Assembly (NCBI GenBank): GCA_050185195.1
Contig: JBFWZQ010000011.1
Coordinates: 47,336 to 111,335 of the forward strand
Length of the DNA stretch: 64,000 nucleotides
Direction: 5' to 3'
DNA from: CADEFQ01 sp050185195
GTDB lineage: Bacteria; Pseudomonadota; Gammaproteobacteria; Steroidobacterales; Steroidobacteraceae
Shown: piece by piece, positions 17,198 to 25,118 of the stretch
How the letters are laid out: the number at the start of each line of letters is the position of its first letter
How positions within the stretch are numbered: the stretch's first letter is position 1
Program-made: the position numbers and the translations under genes
The notes under the pieces: generated by a model
What the model was told of the DNA's origin: nothing
The model's database searches: none
Seen by the model: only the letters and a program-made list of their open reading frames with translations

Positions 17198-18370
17198 CTA
17201 CTTCCTGAGCTTGCTCGCCCGCGTCAGCCCCGCCTCGCCGAAACGGCGGCGGATGGCATCGAGCGTGGCGTCGAGGGGCGCCGGCTGCGGCACGCTGCCC
17301 GCCGCGAAGAGGTCGAGCTGCGTCGTGGGCGCGAGATCCGACACACCGACGCCGAGCAGCCGCACGCGGGCGCGCGGGTACTCGGCGCGCCAGCGGCGCA
17401 ACAGGTCGGAGGCCGCGCGGCCGATGACCCGGCTGTCCTGCGTCGCGGGCTCGAGCTGCTGCTGGCGCGTGAAGGTGGCGAAATCGGCGCGCCGCACTTT
17501 CACCGCGACACAACCCGCCGCGAGCTGCTTCGAGCGCAACCGCCCGCTCGTGCGGTCGGCAAGCGCGAGCAACTCCGATTCGAGTCGCGCGGGGTCGGCG
17601 ATGTCGGTATCGAAGGTCTCCTCCGCGCTGATCGACAGGTCGTCGCGCTCCGCGACGACCGGGCGGTCGTCGAGGCCTGCGGCGCGCTCGCGCATGCGCG
17701 CGATGTCGCGCCCGAACAGCGGGCGCAGCACCGAGTCCGGCGCGCGCCGCAGTTCGCCGAGCGTCGCGAGCCCCGCGCGCTCCACTTCATCGCCCTTCTT
17801 GCGCCCGAGGCCGGGCAGGCGGCGAATGGAAAGATCATCGAGCCTGCCGGGCAGCGCCGAGGCGGAAATGACCGTGAGTCCGTCGGGCTTCTCGAGGTCC
17901 GATGCGATCTTCGCGACCAGCTTGTTCGGCGCGACCCCGACCGATGCCGCGAGCTGCGTGCGCGCGCGGATCGTCGCCTTGATCCAGCGTGCGATCGTCA
18001 CCTCGTCGCCGTGCAGCGCGCGGCTGGCCGTGACGTCGAGGAAAGCTTCGTCGAGCGACAGGCCCTCGACGAGCGGCGTCACTTCGTGGAATACCGCGAA
18101 TACCTCGCGCGACACGTCCTTGTAGTGCGCCATGCGCGGCGCAATGCACACCGCCTGCGGGCACAGCGCGAGGGCGCGGCTCATCGGCATCGCGGAATGC
18201 ACGCCGTAGCGGCGCACCACGTAGTTCGCCGCGGCTACCACCCCGCGCGCGCCGGTGCCGCCGACGATCACCGGCCGCCCCTTCAGGCCCGGGTCGTCGC
18301 GCTCCTCGACCGACGCGTAGAACGCGTCCATGTCGACGTGCAGGATCGCGCGTTCGCGCGCGGCGGCCAT
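17198..18370 (-). CDS. dinB: DNA polymerase IV (Y-family translesion polymerase)
   Basis: The 390-residue protein matches DinB. Metal-binding residues lie in ILHVDMDAFYASVE (D13) and SLDEAFLD (D107, E108). After the palm and thumb, the LPGLGRKK helix-hairpin-helix precedes the little-finger domain. A sliding-clamp-binding motif QLDLF at 351-355 is followed by a 35-residue tail. It carries out error-prone bypass of damaged DNA. The ATG overlaps the upstream stop (ATGA), so it is the last gene of the mdh-SYLF-fadE-DUF3667 operon. No LexA box was seen at its own start. Confidence 0.93.
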   Translation of the reverse strand: MAAARERAILHVDMDAFYASVEERDDPGLKGRPVIVGGTGARGVVAAANYVVRRYGVHSAMPMSRALALCPQAVCIAPRMAHYKDVSREVFAVFHEVTPLVEGLSLDEAFLDVTASRALHGDEVTIARWIKATIRARTQLAASVGVAPNKLVAKIASDLEKPDGLTVISASALPGRLDDLSIRRLPGLGRKKGDEVERAGLATLGELRRAPDSVLRPLFGRDIARMRERAAGLDDRPVVAERDDLSISAEETFDTDIADPARLESELLALADRTSGRLRSKQLAAGCVAVKVRRADFATFTRQQQLEPATQDSRVIGRAASDLLRRWRAEYPRARVRLLGVGVSDLAPTTQLDLFAAGSVPQPAPLDATLDAIRRRFGEAGLTRASKLRK

Positions 18371-19410
18371 CAGAGTGTCGCGACGCTGTAGAGGACCGTG
18401 AAGACCAGCATGACGAGGCTCACGACGAAGTACACCCCGCCCATGAACAGGTACTTGGCGAGCGTGCGCCGGCGCCCCTGGCCGTAGAACACGCGCATCG
18501 CGCGAAACAGGTACCAGGCGAGCCAGAGCGATACCGCGCCCGCCAGCAGGCTCGCGGCGAGCCCGCCTCGCAGCAGCCAGAATACCGGCAGCAGCAGGGT
18601 GCCGAGGAGAAAGACCATCGCGTGGTTGTGGATGAAGAAGAGCAGGTGCTCGACGTAGTAGCGGCGCGGCCGCCAGTAGAGCAGCAGCATGAACGCCGCG
18701 ATCAGCGGCAGCAGGAAGAACATCGCGCGCGGCACGTTGTGCGCGAAGGCGCGCCCCAGGGCGCTCTTGTCGGCGAGCGACTTCTGGCATCCGAGGGTGA
18801 GCCGCGGCTGCAACCAGGCGCGGCCGGGACCGTCGTACGACAGTTCATCGCAGGAGACGCCCGCGACGACCGGCGCGTCGGCCTTGGCATCGGCATCGGC
18901 ATCGGCATCGCGCGACGCCGCGCGGGCGCGCTGCGCCTCGAGCGCCCGTTGCCCGATGGCGAGCGCGGCCTTGCGCTCCGGGCTCGTCGCGGGCGCGGCT
19001 GCCTGCGTGGCGATGTCGCCGAGGCGCGCGTCGATACTCCGTTCTTCCGGTCCGCTCGTCATGTCGAGCCGCACGATCTGCATGTCGGGCAGCACGGCGA
19101 GCACGAGGAAGAACAGCAGGCTCACCACGATGTAGAGCCGAAACGGCGGCAGGTAGCGCTGCCGGCGACCCGCGAAGAACTCGCGCGTCAGGAAGCCGGG
19201 GCGCACGAGCAGCGGCCACAGGGTCTTCCAGACGCGCGAATCGGCGTGCGTCAGGCCCTCGAAGGCCTCGGCGAGGAAATGCCCGAGCGAATGCACGTGC
19301 CGGTCGTCGCGCTGGCCGCAGGCCGCGCAGTAGCGGCCGGCGAGCGGCGCGCCGCAGTTGAGGCAGCGCGCGGCTGCGTCGGCGGTGGCTACGCTCGCGG
19401 CCTCGTTCAC
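18370..19410 (-). CDS. DUF3667 membrane protein with zinc ribbon
   Basis: The 346-residue protein has an N-terminal zinc-ribbon (C-L-N-C ... Y-C-A-A-C-G-Q, residues about 16-33) and about five membrane helices, with the segment LVRPGFLTREFFAGRRQRYLPPFRLYI that marks DUF3667. A long loop between the first and second helices holds a low-complexity Asp-Ala run. The function is unknown. It overlaps fadE and dinB by four bases on either side, so it is translated with them. There is no sign of an enzymatic site. Confidence 0.8.
   Translation of the reverse strand: MNEAASVATADAAARCLNCGAPLAGRYCAACGQRDDRHVHSLGHFLAEAFEGLTHADSRVWKTLWPLLVRPGFLTREFFAGRRQRYLPPFRLYIVVSLLFFLVLAVLPDMQIVRLDMTSGPEERSIDARLGDIATQAAAPATSPERKAALAIGQRALEAQRARAASRDADADADAKADAPVVAGVSCDELSYDGPGRAWLQPRLTLGCQKSLADKSALGRAFAHNVPRAMFFLLPLIAAFMLLLYWRPRRYYVEHLLFFIHNHAMVFLLGTLLLPVFWLLRGGLAASLLAGAVSLWLAWYLFRAMRVFYGQGRRRTLAKYLFMGGVYFVVSLVMLVFTVLYSVATL
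18886..18909. repeat. Four tandem GGCATC hexamers
   Basis: Four exact copies of GGCATC lie in the DUF3667 gene and code for alternating Asp-Ala on the minus strand. The repeat unit is six bases, so copy-number changes would keep the frame and only alter the linker length. Confidence 0.9.
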
Positions 19411-21941
19411 GCGGTGCGGATGTCGGCGGGGTGCGCGCTGCGGTCGGGCTGCGCCTGCACGCCGAGTTCGTGCGGCGCGAAGTCGTCGACGTTGATCAGG
19501 TGCATCACCTTGCGGTCGAAGTCACGCAGCAACGCGGCTTCGGTCTCGGAGAGGATGCCGAGCGCCAGGCCCTGCTGGATCTGGCCGGGCAGGTCGAGCG
19601 CCGTGATCCGGCCGGTCTTGACGCCCTCGACGCGCAGCCGCTTCTCGAGCGGCTCCGCGGTCTGCGACAACACCAGCGCTTCCTGCAGCAGGCCGAGCGG
19701 GTTGCCGGGCTCGAGCGTGCGGTAGACGGATTCGCACAGCCGGTCGCGCGTGTCGGAGGGCATCGACACGAGTTCCGCGAGCTGGCGGCCGAGTCGGTCG
19801 CCGGGCGCGAAATACGTGAGGCCACGCGGGAAGATCAGCGCGCGCATCAAGCCCGCGAGGAAGGCGTTCGGGAAATTTCGCAGGAAGCCGTGCAGCTGCT
19901 CCTGCGCGGTGTACAGCAGGTCGCGGCAGGCCCACTCGACGACGGGCAGGTCGGCCTCGGGCTTGCCCTGGTTCTCGTGGTGCTTCAGCACCATCGAGGC
20001 GAGGTACATGCACGAGAGCACGTCGCCGAGCCGCGCCGACAGGCTTTCCTTCTTCTTGAGATAGCCGCCGAGCGTCAGCATCGCGACGTCGACGGCAAAG
20101 GCGAACGACGCGCTGAAGCGCACGATGTGCTGGTAGTAACGCGCGGTCGGCCCCTGCACGGGCTTCCTCGTGAAGCGCGCGAGCGTGAGTGCCATCACGA
20201 GCGAGCGCACGGCGTTCGAGATCGCGAAACCCATGTGGCCGAACAGCGCGCGGTCGAACTCGTCGACGCCGGCCTTGCGGTCCGGGTTGCGCGCGGCCGT
20301 CATCTCGCGCATCACGAACGGATGGCAGCGGATCGCGCCCTGGCCGAAGATCATCAGGTTGCGCGTCAGGATGTTCGCGCCTTCCACCGTGATCGCGATC
20401 GGCACGGACTGGTAGCCGCGCGCGAGGTAGTTGTTCGGCCCGAGCATGATGCCCTTGCCGCCCTGCACGTCCATCGCGTCGTCCGCGACCTGCCGGCCCA
20501 TCTCGGTCACGTGGTACTTGAGCATCGCGGCGGGCACGGAGGGTTTCTCGCCGCCGTCGATCGCGCCCGCGGTCACCGAGCGGCCCGCGTCCATGATGTA
20601 GGTGTAGCCCACCATGCGCGCGATCACGGCCTGCACGCCCTCGAACTTGCCCACCGGCATGTTGAACTGGCGGCGGACGCGCGCGTACGCACCGGTCGCG
20701 AAGACGCCCGCTTTCGCGCCGCCCGTGGCGTTCGAGGGCAGCGAAATGCAGCGGCCGACCGAGAGCTGCTCGACCAGCATGCGCCAGCCCTGGCCGACCA
20801 TCGGCGTGCCGCCGATGATGGTGTCGAGCGGCACGAACACGTCGTGGCCTTCGATCGGGCCGTTCTGGAACGGGATGTTGAGCGGGAAGTGGCGCCGGCC
20901 GATGGTGATGCCGGGCGTGGTGCGCGGGATCAGCGCGCAGGTGATGCCGAGGTCCGTTTCGTCGCCGATGAGCTTGTCCGGATCGAACATCCGGAACGCG
21001 AGGCCGACCACGGTCGCGATCGGCGCGAGCGTGATGTAGCGCTTCGAGAAGTTGAGGCGCAGCCCGACGATCTCCTTGCCCTGCCACAGCCCCTTGCAGA
21101 CGACGCCGGTGTCGGGAAGCGAGGCGGCATCGGAGCCGACGCGCGGGCCGGTGAGCGCGAAGCAGGGGATTTCCTCGCCGCGCGCGAGCCGCGGCAGGTA
21201 GTAGTCCTTCTGCGCCTCCGTGCCGTAGTGATTGAGGAGTTCGGCGGGCCCAAGCGAGTTCGGCACGGCGACCGTCGACGACGCGGTCGTGCAACGGCTC
21301 GCGAGCTTCACGAGCACGCAGGAATGCGCGTAGGCGGAGAACTCGAGCCCGCCGTACTTCTTCGGGATGATCATCGCGAAGAAGCCCTTCGCCTTGATGT
21401 AATCCCAGACCGCGGGCGGCAGGTCGCCGCGCACGTGCGTGATGTCCCAGTCGTCCAGCATCCGGCACAGTTCTTCGCAGGGGCCGGCGAGGAAGGCCTG
21501 TTCCTCGGCCGAAAGTCGCGGCGGCCGGGTCGCGAACAGCTTGTCCCATTTCGGCGCGCCGGTGAACAGCTCGCCGTCCCACCACACCGTACCGGCCTCG
21601 AGCGCCTCTCGCTCGGTCTGCGACATCCGCGGCAGCATGCGCAGGTAAGCCTTCATGAAGGGGCGCGTGACCAGCGCCTTGCGCAGCGGGCGGAAGGCGA
21701 AGAACCACAGCAGCGCCAGCATCACCCACAGGATGCCCTTCCAGATGCCGGCCGGGTGTCCGTACACCGTGTAGGCGGCCAGCAGCACGGTGAAGGTCGC
21801 CGCGAACGCGACCAGCGACAGGCGCTTGTAGGCGAGGAACAGGACCGCCGCGATGAAGAGCAGCGTGATGATGCCGCCCACCTGGGTGACGGCGAACGCC
21901 GCGGCCGCGACGAGCAGGATCGTGATGAACACACCGAGCAT
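19407..21941 (-). CDS. fadE: Membrane-anchored long-form acyl-CoA dehydrogenase FadE
   Basis: The 844-residue protein is close to E. coli FadE (814 residues). It starts with two or three membrane helices (about 1-80), followed by an acyl-CoA dehydrogenase core (IPCFALTGPRVGSDAASLPD for the FAD loop, SKRYITLAPIATVVGLAFRM) and a long C-terminal DUF1974 part. It catalyses the first step of fatty-acid beta-oxidation at the inner membrane. It is translated 15 bases after the SYLF gene and overlaps the DUF3667 gene. It is the only FadE-type enzyme in a window with three other acyl-CoA dehydrogenases. Confidence 0.93.
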   Translation of the reverse strand: MLGVFITILLVAAAAFAVTQVGGIITLLFIAAVLFLAYKRLSLVAFAATFTVLLAAYTVYGHPAGIWKGILWVMLALLWFFAFRPLRKALVTRPFMKAYLRMLPRMSQTEREALEAGTVWWDGELFTGAPKWDKLFATRPPRLSAEEQAFLAGPCEELCRMLDDWDITHVRGDLPPAVWDYIKAKGFFAMIIPKKYGGLEFSAYAHSCVLVKLASRCTTASSTVAVPNSLGPAELLNHYGTEAQKDYYLPRLARGEEIPCFALTGPRVGSDAASLPDTGVVCKGLWQGKEIVGLRLNFSKRYITLAPIATVVGLAFRMFDPDKLIGDETDLGITCALIPRTTPGITIGRRHFPLNIPFQNGPIEGHDVFVPLDTIIGGTPMVGQGWRMLVEQLSVGRCISLPSNATGGAKAGVFATGAYARVRRQFNMPVGKFEGVQAVIARMVGYTYIMDAGRSVTAGAIDGGEKPSVPAAMLKYHVTEMGRQVADDAMDVQGGKGIMLGPNNYLARGYQSVPIAITVEGANILTRNLMIFGQGAIRCHPFVMREMTAARNPDRKAGVDEFDRALFGHMGFAISNAVRSLVMALTLARFTRKPVQGPTARYYQHIVRFSASFAFAVDVAMLTLGGYLKKKESLSARLGDVLSCMYLASMVLKHHENQGKPEADLPVVEWACRDLLYTAQEQLHGFLRNFPNAFLAGLMRALIFPRGLTYFAPGDRLGRQLAELVSMPSDTRDRLCESVYRTLEPGNPLGLLQEALVLSQTAEPLEKRLRVEGVKTGRITALDLPGQIQQGLALGILSETEAALLRDFDRKVMHLINVDDFAPHELGVQAQPDRSAHPADIRTA

Positions 21942-21956
21942 GAGCCGTCTCCCGCC

Positions 21957-22490
21957 TTACTTGTCGATCTTCGTGATTTTCGAGCCCTCGAATGTCAGGT
22001 TGTACATCAGGCCCTTCCCGGAAAAGATGAAGCCGATGATCGGCTTGCGCGCCGTGTTCGTGTCGATCGTGCCGCCCGCGCCGAGCGTCGCGAGCGCGAC
22101 GCTGCCGTCGACGCCCGCCTTCCAGCCCTCGCTGCCGCGGAAGGCCTGCAGCGCCTCCGCGGTCATGAAGAGGATGATCTCGGTGCGCGCCTGCGCGCCG
22201 AGCTGCAGGCCGATCGAGGCGGCGGCGATGTTGTAGTACGCCACCGTCTTGCCGCCGACCTGCAGCGCACCCTCGCCGTACTCGCCGCCGACACCGAGGC
22301 CGGCCTTGATCACCCGCGGGAACACCAGCACGCCGTGCGCTTTCGCCGCGAGTTCGGCGCCCGCCGACGTGTGCTTCGCGAGTTCCGCGCGCGCTTCCTT
22401 CACTTTGGCGTCGAGCTCGACTTGCGAGTCGGCCCAGGCGTGGGGAGCGGCGAGCGCGGCGAGGCACACGGCAGCGAGCAACGTCTTCAT
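21957..22490 (-). CDS. Exported SYLF/Ysc84-domain lipid-binding protein
   Basis: The 177-residue protein has a signal peptide (MKTLLAAVCLAALAAPHAWA, cleavage near residue 20) and a SYLF (Ysc84) domain: AHGVLVFPRVIKAGLGVGGEYGEGALQVGGKTVAYYNIAAASIGLQLGAQ. Bacterial SYLF proteins are periplasmic and the domain binds phosphoinositide or other lipids in eukaryotes; the bacterial role is unclear. The ATG overlaps the mdh stop (ATGA). Its place between mdh and fadE suggests a role in lipid or membrane metabolism. Confidence 0.85.
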   Translation of the reverse strand: MKTLLAAVCLAALAAPHAWADSQVELDAKVKEARAELAKHTSAGAELAAKAHGVLVFPRVIKAGLGVGGEYGEGALQVGGKTVAYYNIAAASIGLQLGAQARTEIILFMTAEALQAFRGSEGWKAGVDGSVALATLGAGGTIDTNTARKPIIGFIFSGKGLMYNLTFEGSKITKIDK

Positions 22491-23467
22491 GCAAGCAACT
22501 CCTTGACTCCGTCGCGCTCTTCGCGCAACTCGGCGAGTGTAGCGTCCATCCGCTTGCGGCTGAACTCGTCGATCGAGAGGCCCGGGACGATCTGGTAATC
22601 CCCGTTCCGGGTGGTCACCGGGTACGAATAGATGACGCCTTCCGGGATGCCGTAGCTGCCATCCGACGGCACGGCCATGCTGAGGTAGTCGCCGGGCGTC
22701 GAACCGCGGAACCAGTCGCGCACGTGGTCGATCGCGGCCGACGCGGCCGACGCCGCGGACGAGGCGCCGCGCGCCTTGATGATCGCCGCGCCGCGCTGCT
22801 GCACGACCGGGATGAACGTGCCCTCGAGCCACGCCTGGTCGACGAGCGATTTCGCCGGCTTGCCGCCGACGAGCGCGTGCGACACGTCGGGGTACTGCGT
22901 CGCCGAGTGGTTGCCCCAGATGATCATGCGCTGGATCGAATTCACGTGCGTGCCGGTCTTCTCCGCGAGCTGCGACAGCGCGCGGTTGTGGTCGAGGCGC
23001 GTCATCGCGGTGAAGTTGCGCGGATTTAGGTCCTTCGCGTTCGCGCGTGCGATCAGCGCGTTCGTGTTCGCGGGATTGCCGACCACGAGCACCTTCACGT
23101 TGCGGTCCGCGGCTTCATTGAGGGCCTTGCCCTGGGCCGAGAAGATCTGCGCGTTCGCGAGCAGCAGGTCCTTGCGCTCCATGCCCGGGCCGCGCGGCCG
23201 CGCGCCGACGAGCAGCGCCGCGTGACAGTCGCGAAACGCCACCTTCGCATCGTCCGTCGCCACGATTTTCTGCAGCGTCGGGAACGCGCAGTCCGACAGC
23301 TCCATCAGCACGCCTTGCAGCTGCGGCAACGCCGGCGTGATTTCAAGGAGATGCAGGTTGACCGGCTGGTCGGCACCGAAGAGGGCGCCGGAGGCGACAC
23401 GGAAGGCGAGCGCATAGCCGATCTGGCCGGCGGCACCGGTGATCGCGACATTCAAGGCAGTTTTCAT
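22487..23467 (-). CDS. mdh: Malate dehydrogenase
   Basis: The 326-residue NAD-dependent enzyme interconverts malate and oxaloacetate in the TCA cycle. It contains VAITGAAGQIGYALAFRVASG (NAD-binding GAAGQIG), ARPRGPGMERKDLL (mobile loop, substrate Arg pair), LTRLDHNRA-like MTRLDHNRAL, and WGNHSATQYPD with the catalytic His. The start at 23467 is chosen because homologues begin MK-x-x-x-VAITGAAGQ; an ATG 42 bases upstream would add an unneeded tail and lies inside the predicted promoter. A sigma70-like promoter is just upstream (23494-23522). Confidence 0.95.
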   Translation of the reverse strand: MKTALNVAITGAAGQIGYALAFRVASGALFGADQPVNLHLLEITPALPQLQGVLMELSDCAFPTLQKIVATDDAKVAFRDCHAALLVGARPRGPGMERKDLLLANAQIFSAQGKALNEAADRNVKVLVVGNPANTNALIARANAKDLNPRNFTAMTRLDHNRALSQLAEKTGTHVNSIQRMIIWGNHSATQYPDVSHALVGGKPAKSLVDQAWLEGTFIPVVQQRGAAIIKARGASSAASAASAAIDHVRDWFRGSTPGDYLSMAVPSDGSYGIPEGVIYSYPVTTRNGDYQIVPGLSIDEFSRKRMDATLAELREERDGVKELLA

Positions 23468-23493
23468 GAGGGCTCCGCGGAAAGGGGCCGTAG

Positions 23494-23522
23494 ATTCTAC
23501 AGAAATCAAGCAGTTACGTTAA
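23494..23522 (-). promoter_or_regulatory. Candidate sigma70 promoter of the mdh operon
   Basis: Reading the minus strand, TTAACG (23522-23517) and TAGAAT (23499-23494) are 17 bases apart. They match the -35 and -10 consensus at 4/6 and 5/6 positions. Transcription would start near 23487, about 20 bases before the mdh ATG. Confidence 0.55.
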
Positions 23523-23537
23523 GGGCGCATTGGGGTG

Positions 23538-23567
23538 TTGACACTGAACTAGTGTTGTAGTTATATA
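23538..23567 (+). promoter_or_regulatory. Strong sigma70-like promoter for the small-peptide/YtrA/ABC operon
   Basis: TTGACA at 23538-23543 is a perfect -35 box. TATATA at 23562-23567 follows after an 18-base spacer, with TATAAC an alternative at 23566-23571. The segment is locally AT-rich in a GC-rich genome. The start would be near 23575, about 60 bases before the ATG of the 52-residue peptide gene. Confidence 0.65.
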
Positions 23568-23573
23568 TAACAC
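23552..23573. promoter_or_regulatory. Dyad GTGTT...AACAC over the -10 box, candidate YtrA-type operator
   Basis: GTGTT at 23552-23556 and AACAC at 23569-23573 are inverted copies with an AT-rich 12-base centre covering the -10 box. A second overlapping dyad, AACTA / TAGTT, lies at 23547-23562. GntR regulators of the YtrA subfamily commonly repress their own operon by binding GTGT/ACAC-type palindromes at the promoter, and the next regulator gene (23834) is of that type. The assignment is inference. Confidence 0.45.
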
Positions 23574-23633
23574 CAAGACGAAGGCCGATTGCAGGGTGCA
23601 ACGGCCAGGACAGTAAGCCCTAAGGAGACAGAC

Positions 23634-23792
23634 ATGAGCACCTCGACCCAGAACTTCACGGTTGCCCTCGGCGCTGCGGTCATCGCGATCGTCCTGACGG
23701 TGGCCTCCAGCCTCACCTTCGTGAGCTCGACCAGCGTGGCCCGGGTGGTGGTGGATGCGCCCCAGGCGATTCACCTCGCCGCGAGCAAGTAA
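23634..23792 (+). CDS. Small single-pass membrane peptide (52 residues)
   Basis: The gene has a clear ribosome site (AAGGAG, 8 bases before ATG) and a strong upstream promoter, so it is likely translated. The product has a short polar N-terminus (MSTSTQNF), one hydrophobic helix at about 9-29, and a short outside tail rich in Ser, Val and Ala. There are no charged residues in the helix. It is the first gene of a unit with a YtrA-like regulator, an ABC ATPase and a permease, and is likely to be a small accessory or regulatory subunit. I do not recognise the family. Confidence 0.7.
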   Translation: MSTSTQNFTVALGAAVIAIVLTVASSLTFVSSTSVARVVVDAPQAIHLAASK

Positions 23793-23833
23793 GGCGTTCT
23801 GCTAGATTAGCCCTCTACAGCACGGCAACCGCC

Positions 23834-24262
23834 ATGTCTCAGGAGATCTCGGGCAGCATGGATCCGCAGTGGGACGACAGCCAGCCGATCTATCGCCAGC
23901 TGCGCGATCGCGTGGTGGCGATGATCCTGGAAGGCGTCCTGAAGGAGGGCGACCCGTTGCCCTCGGTGCGGAACGTCGCGGCCGAGTTTCGCCTGAACCC
24001 GCTGACCGTGCTGAAGGGCTACCAGCAGCTCGTCGACGAACAGCTTGTCGAGAAGCGCCGGGGCCGCGGCATGTACGTCAATGCCGGGGCGCGCAAGGCG
24101 CTGATGAAGGACGAGCGGCAACGCTTCATCGAGGACGAATGGCCCCGCGTCTACGCGACGATCCAGCGGCTCGGGTTGTCGACCGACGAACTCTTCGCGG
24201 CCACGCCCGCCCCGACCCAGACGCTGTCACCCGCAGGGAACGACGATGACAAGCACGAGTGA
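23834..24262 (+). CDS. GntR family regulator, YtrA subfamily
   Basis: The 142-residue protein has the GntR winged helix at about 18-85 (PIYRQLRDRVVAMILEG, then LPSVRNVAAEFRLNPLTVLKGYQQLVDEQLVEKRRGRGMYV). It has only a short C-terminal tail, which is the mark of the YtrA subfamily, the smallest GntR proteins with no ligand-binding domain. Such regulators usually repress an ABC transporter operon that includes their own gene. Here the ATPase gene starts 17 bases inside this gene. The candidate operator lies at 23552-23573. Confidence 0.88.
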   Translation: MSQEISGSMDPQWDDSQPIYRQLRDRVVAMILEGVLKEGDPLPSVRNVAAEFRLNPLTVLKGYQQLVDEQLVEKRRGRGMYVNAGARKALMKDERQRFIEDEWPRVYATIQRLGLSTDELFAATPAPTQTLSPAGNDDDKHE

Positions 24263-25118
24263 CACCCCGGTCATCGCGGCGCGCGGACTCGCCAAGTCCT
24301 ACGGCAAGCTGCGCGCCCTCGACGGCGTCGATTTCACGGTAGGCGCCGGCCGCATCGTGGGCCTGATCGGCCCGAACGGGGCCGGCAAGACGACCGCGCT
24401 GAAGGCGATCCTCGGCCTCGCGCAGTTCGAAGGCGAGCTGTCGGTGCTGGGTCGCGATCCGTCCTCGGCGCGCGACGCGCTGATGCAGGACGTCTGTTTC
24501 ATCGCCGACGTGGCGGTGCTGCCGAAGTGGCTGCGCGTGTCGCAGGCGCTCGATTACGTCGCCGGCGTGCATCCGCGCTTCGATCGCGCGCGCGCCGAAG
24601 GCTTCCTGAAGACCACCGACATCAAGGCGAAGAGCCGCGTGCGCGAGCTCTCGAAGGGCATGGTCACGCAGCTGCACCTCGCGCTGATCCTCGCGATCGA
24701 CGCGCGCCTGCTCGTGCTCGACGAGCCGACGCTCGGCCTCGACCTGCTCTTCCGGCGCCAGTTCTACGACACGCTGCTGAACGATTATTTCGACAAGGAC
24801 CGCACGATCCTCCTGACGACCCACCAGGTCGAGGAGATCGAGAACCTGCTCACCGACGTGCTGTTCATCCAGCACGGCCGGATCGTGCTCGACAGCGCCG
24901 TCGAAAACCTCGGCGAGCGCTTTCGCCAGCTCACCTGCGCGCCCGACCAGCTCGAGCGCGCGCGCGCGCTGAACCCCTTCTACTCGCGCGAAGTCTTCGG
25001 TCGCACGGCGCTGTTCTTCGAGGGCCGGCCCGACGCGGAACTGGCGCCGCTCGGCGAACTGCGCACGCCGTCGATCGCCGACCTGTTCGTCGCCAAGATG
25101 CAGGGAGCGACCCCGTGA
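24246..25118 (+). CDS. ABC transporter ATP-binding protein
   Basis: The 290-residue ATPase has Walker A GPNGAGKTT, Walker B LLVLDEPTLGLD, and an H-loop TTHQVEEIENLLTD. The signature motif is LSKGM instead of LSGGQ, which is common among drug- and lipid-exporting ABC-2 systems. It has a C-terminal extension of about 70 residues. It overlaps the regulator (17 bases) and the permease (4 bases, GTGA), so ATPase and permease should form one exporter. The substrate is unknown. Confidence 0.9.
   Translation: MTSTSDTPVIAARGLAKSYGKLRALDGVDFTVGAGRIVGLIGPNGAGKTTALKAILGLAQFEGELSVLGRDPSSARDALMQDVCFIADVAVLPKWLRVSQALDYVAGVHPRFDRARAEGFLKTTDIKAKSRVRELSKGMVTQLHLALILAIDARLLVLDEPTLGLDLLFRRQFYDTLLNDYFDKDRTILLTTHQVEEIENLLTDVLFIQHGRIVLDSAVENLGERFRQLTCAPDQLERARALNPFYSREVFGRTALFFEGRPDAELAPLGELRTPSIADLFVAKMQGATP

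Noticed and set aside
19431..22598. A very long open frame (1055 codons) on the plus strand, antisense to fadE and the SYLF gene
   Set aside because: The minus-strand proteins are recognisable family members with tight operon spacing. The antisense frame is rich in Arg, His and Glu, as expected from GC-biased codon shadows.
23460..23510. A longer mdh start adding 14 residues (MISVESTAPFRGAL)
   Set aside because: The region holds the likely promoter, and homologues start at MKTALNVAITG.
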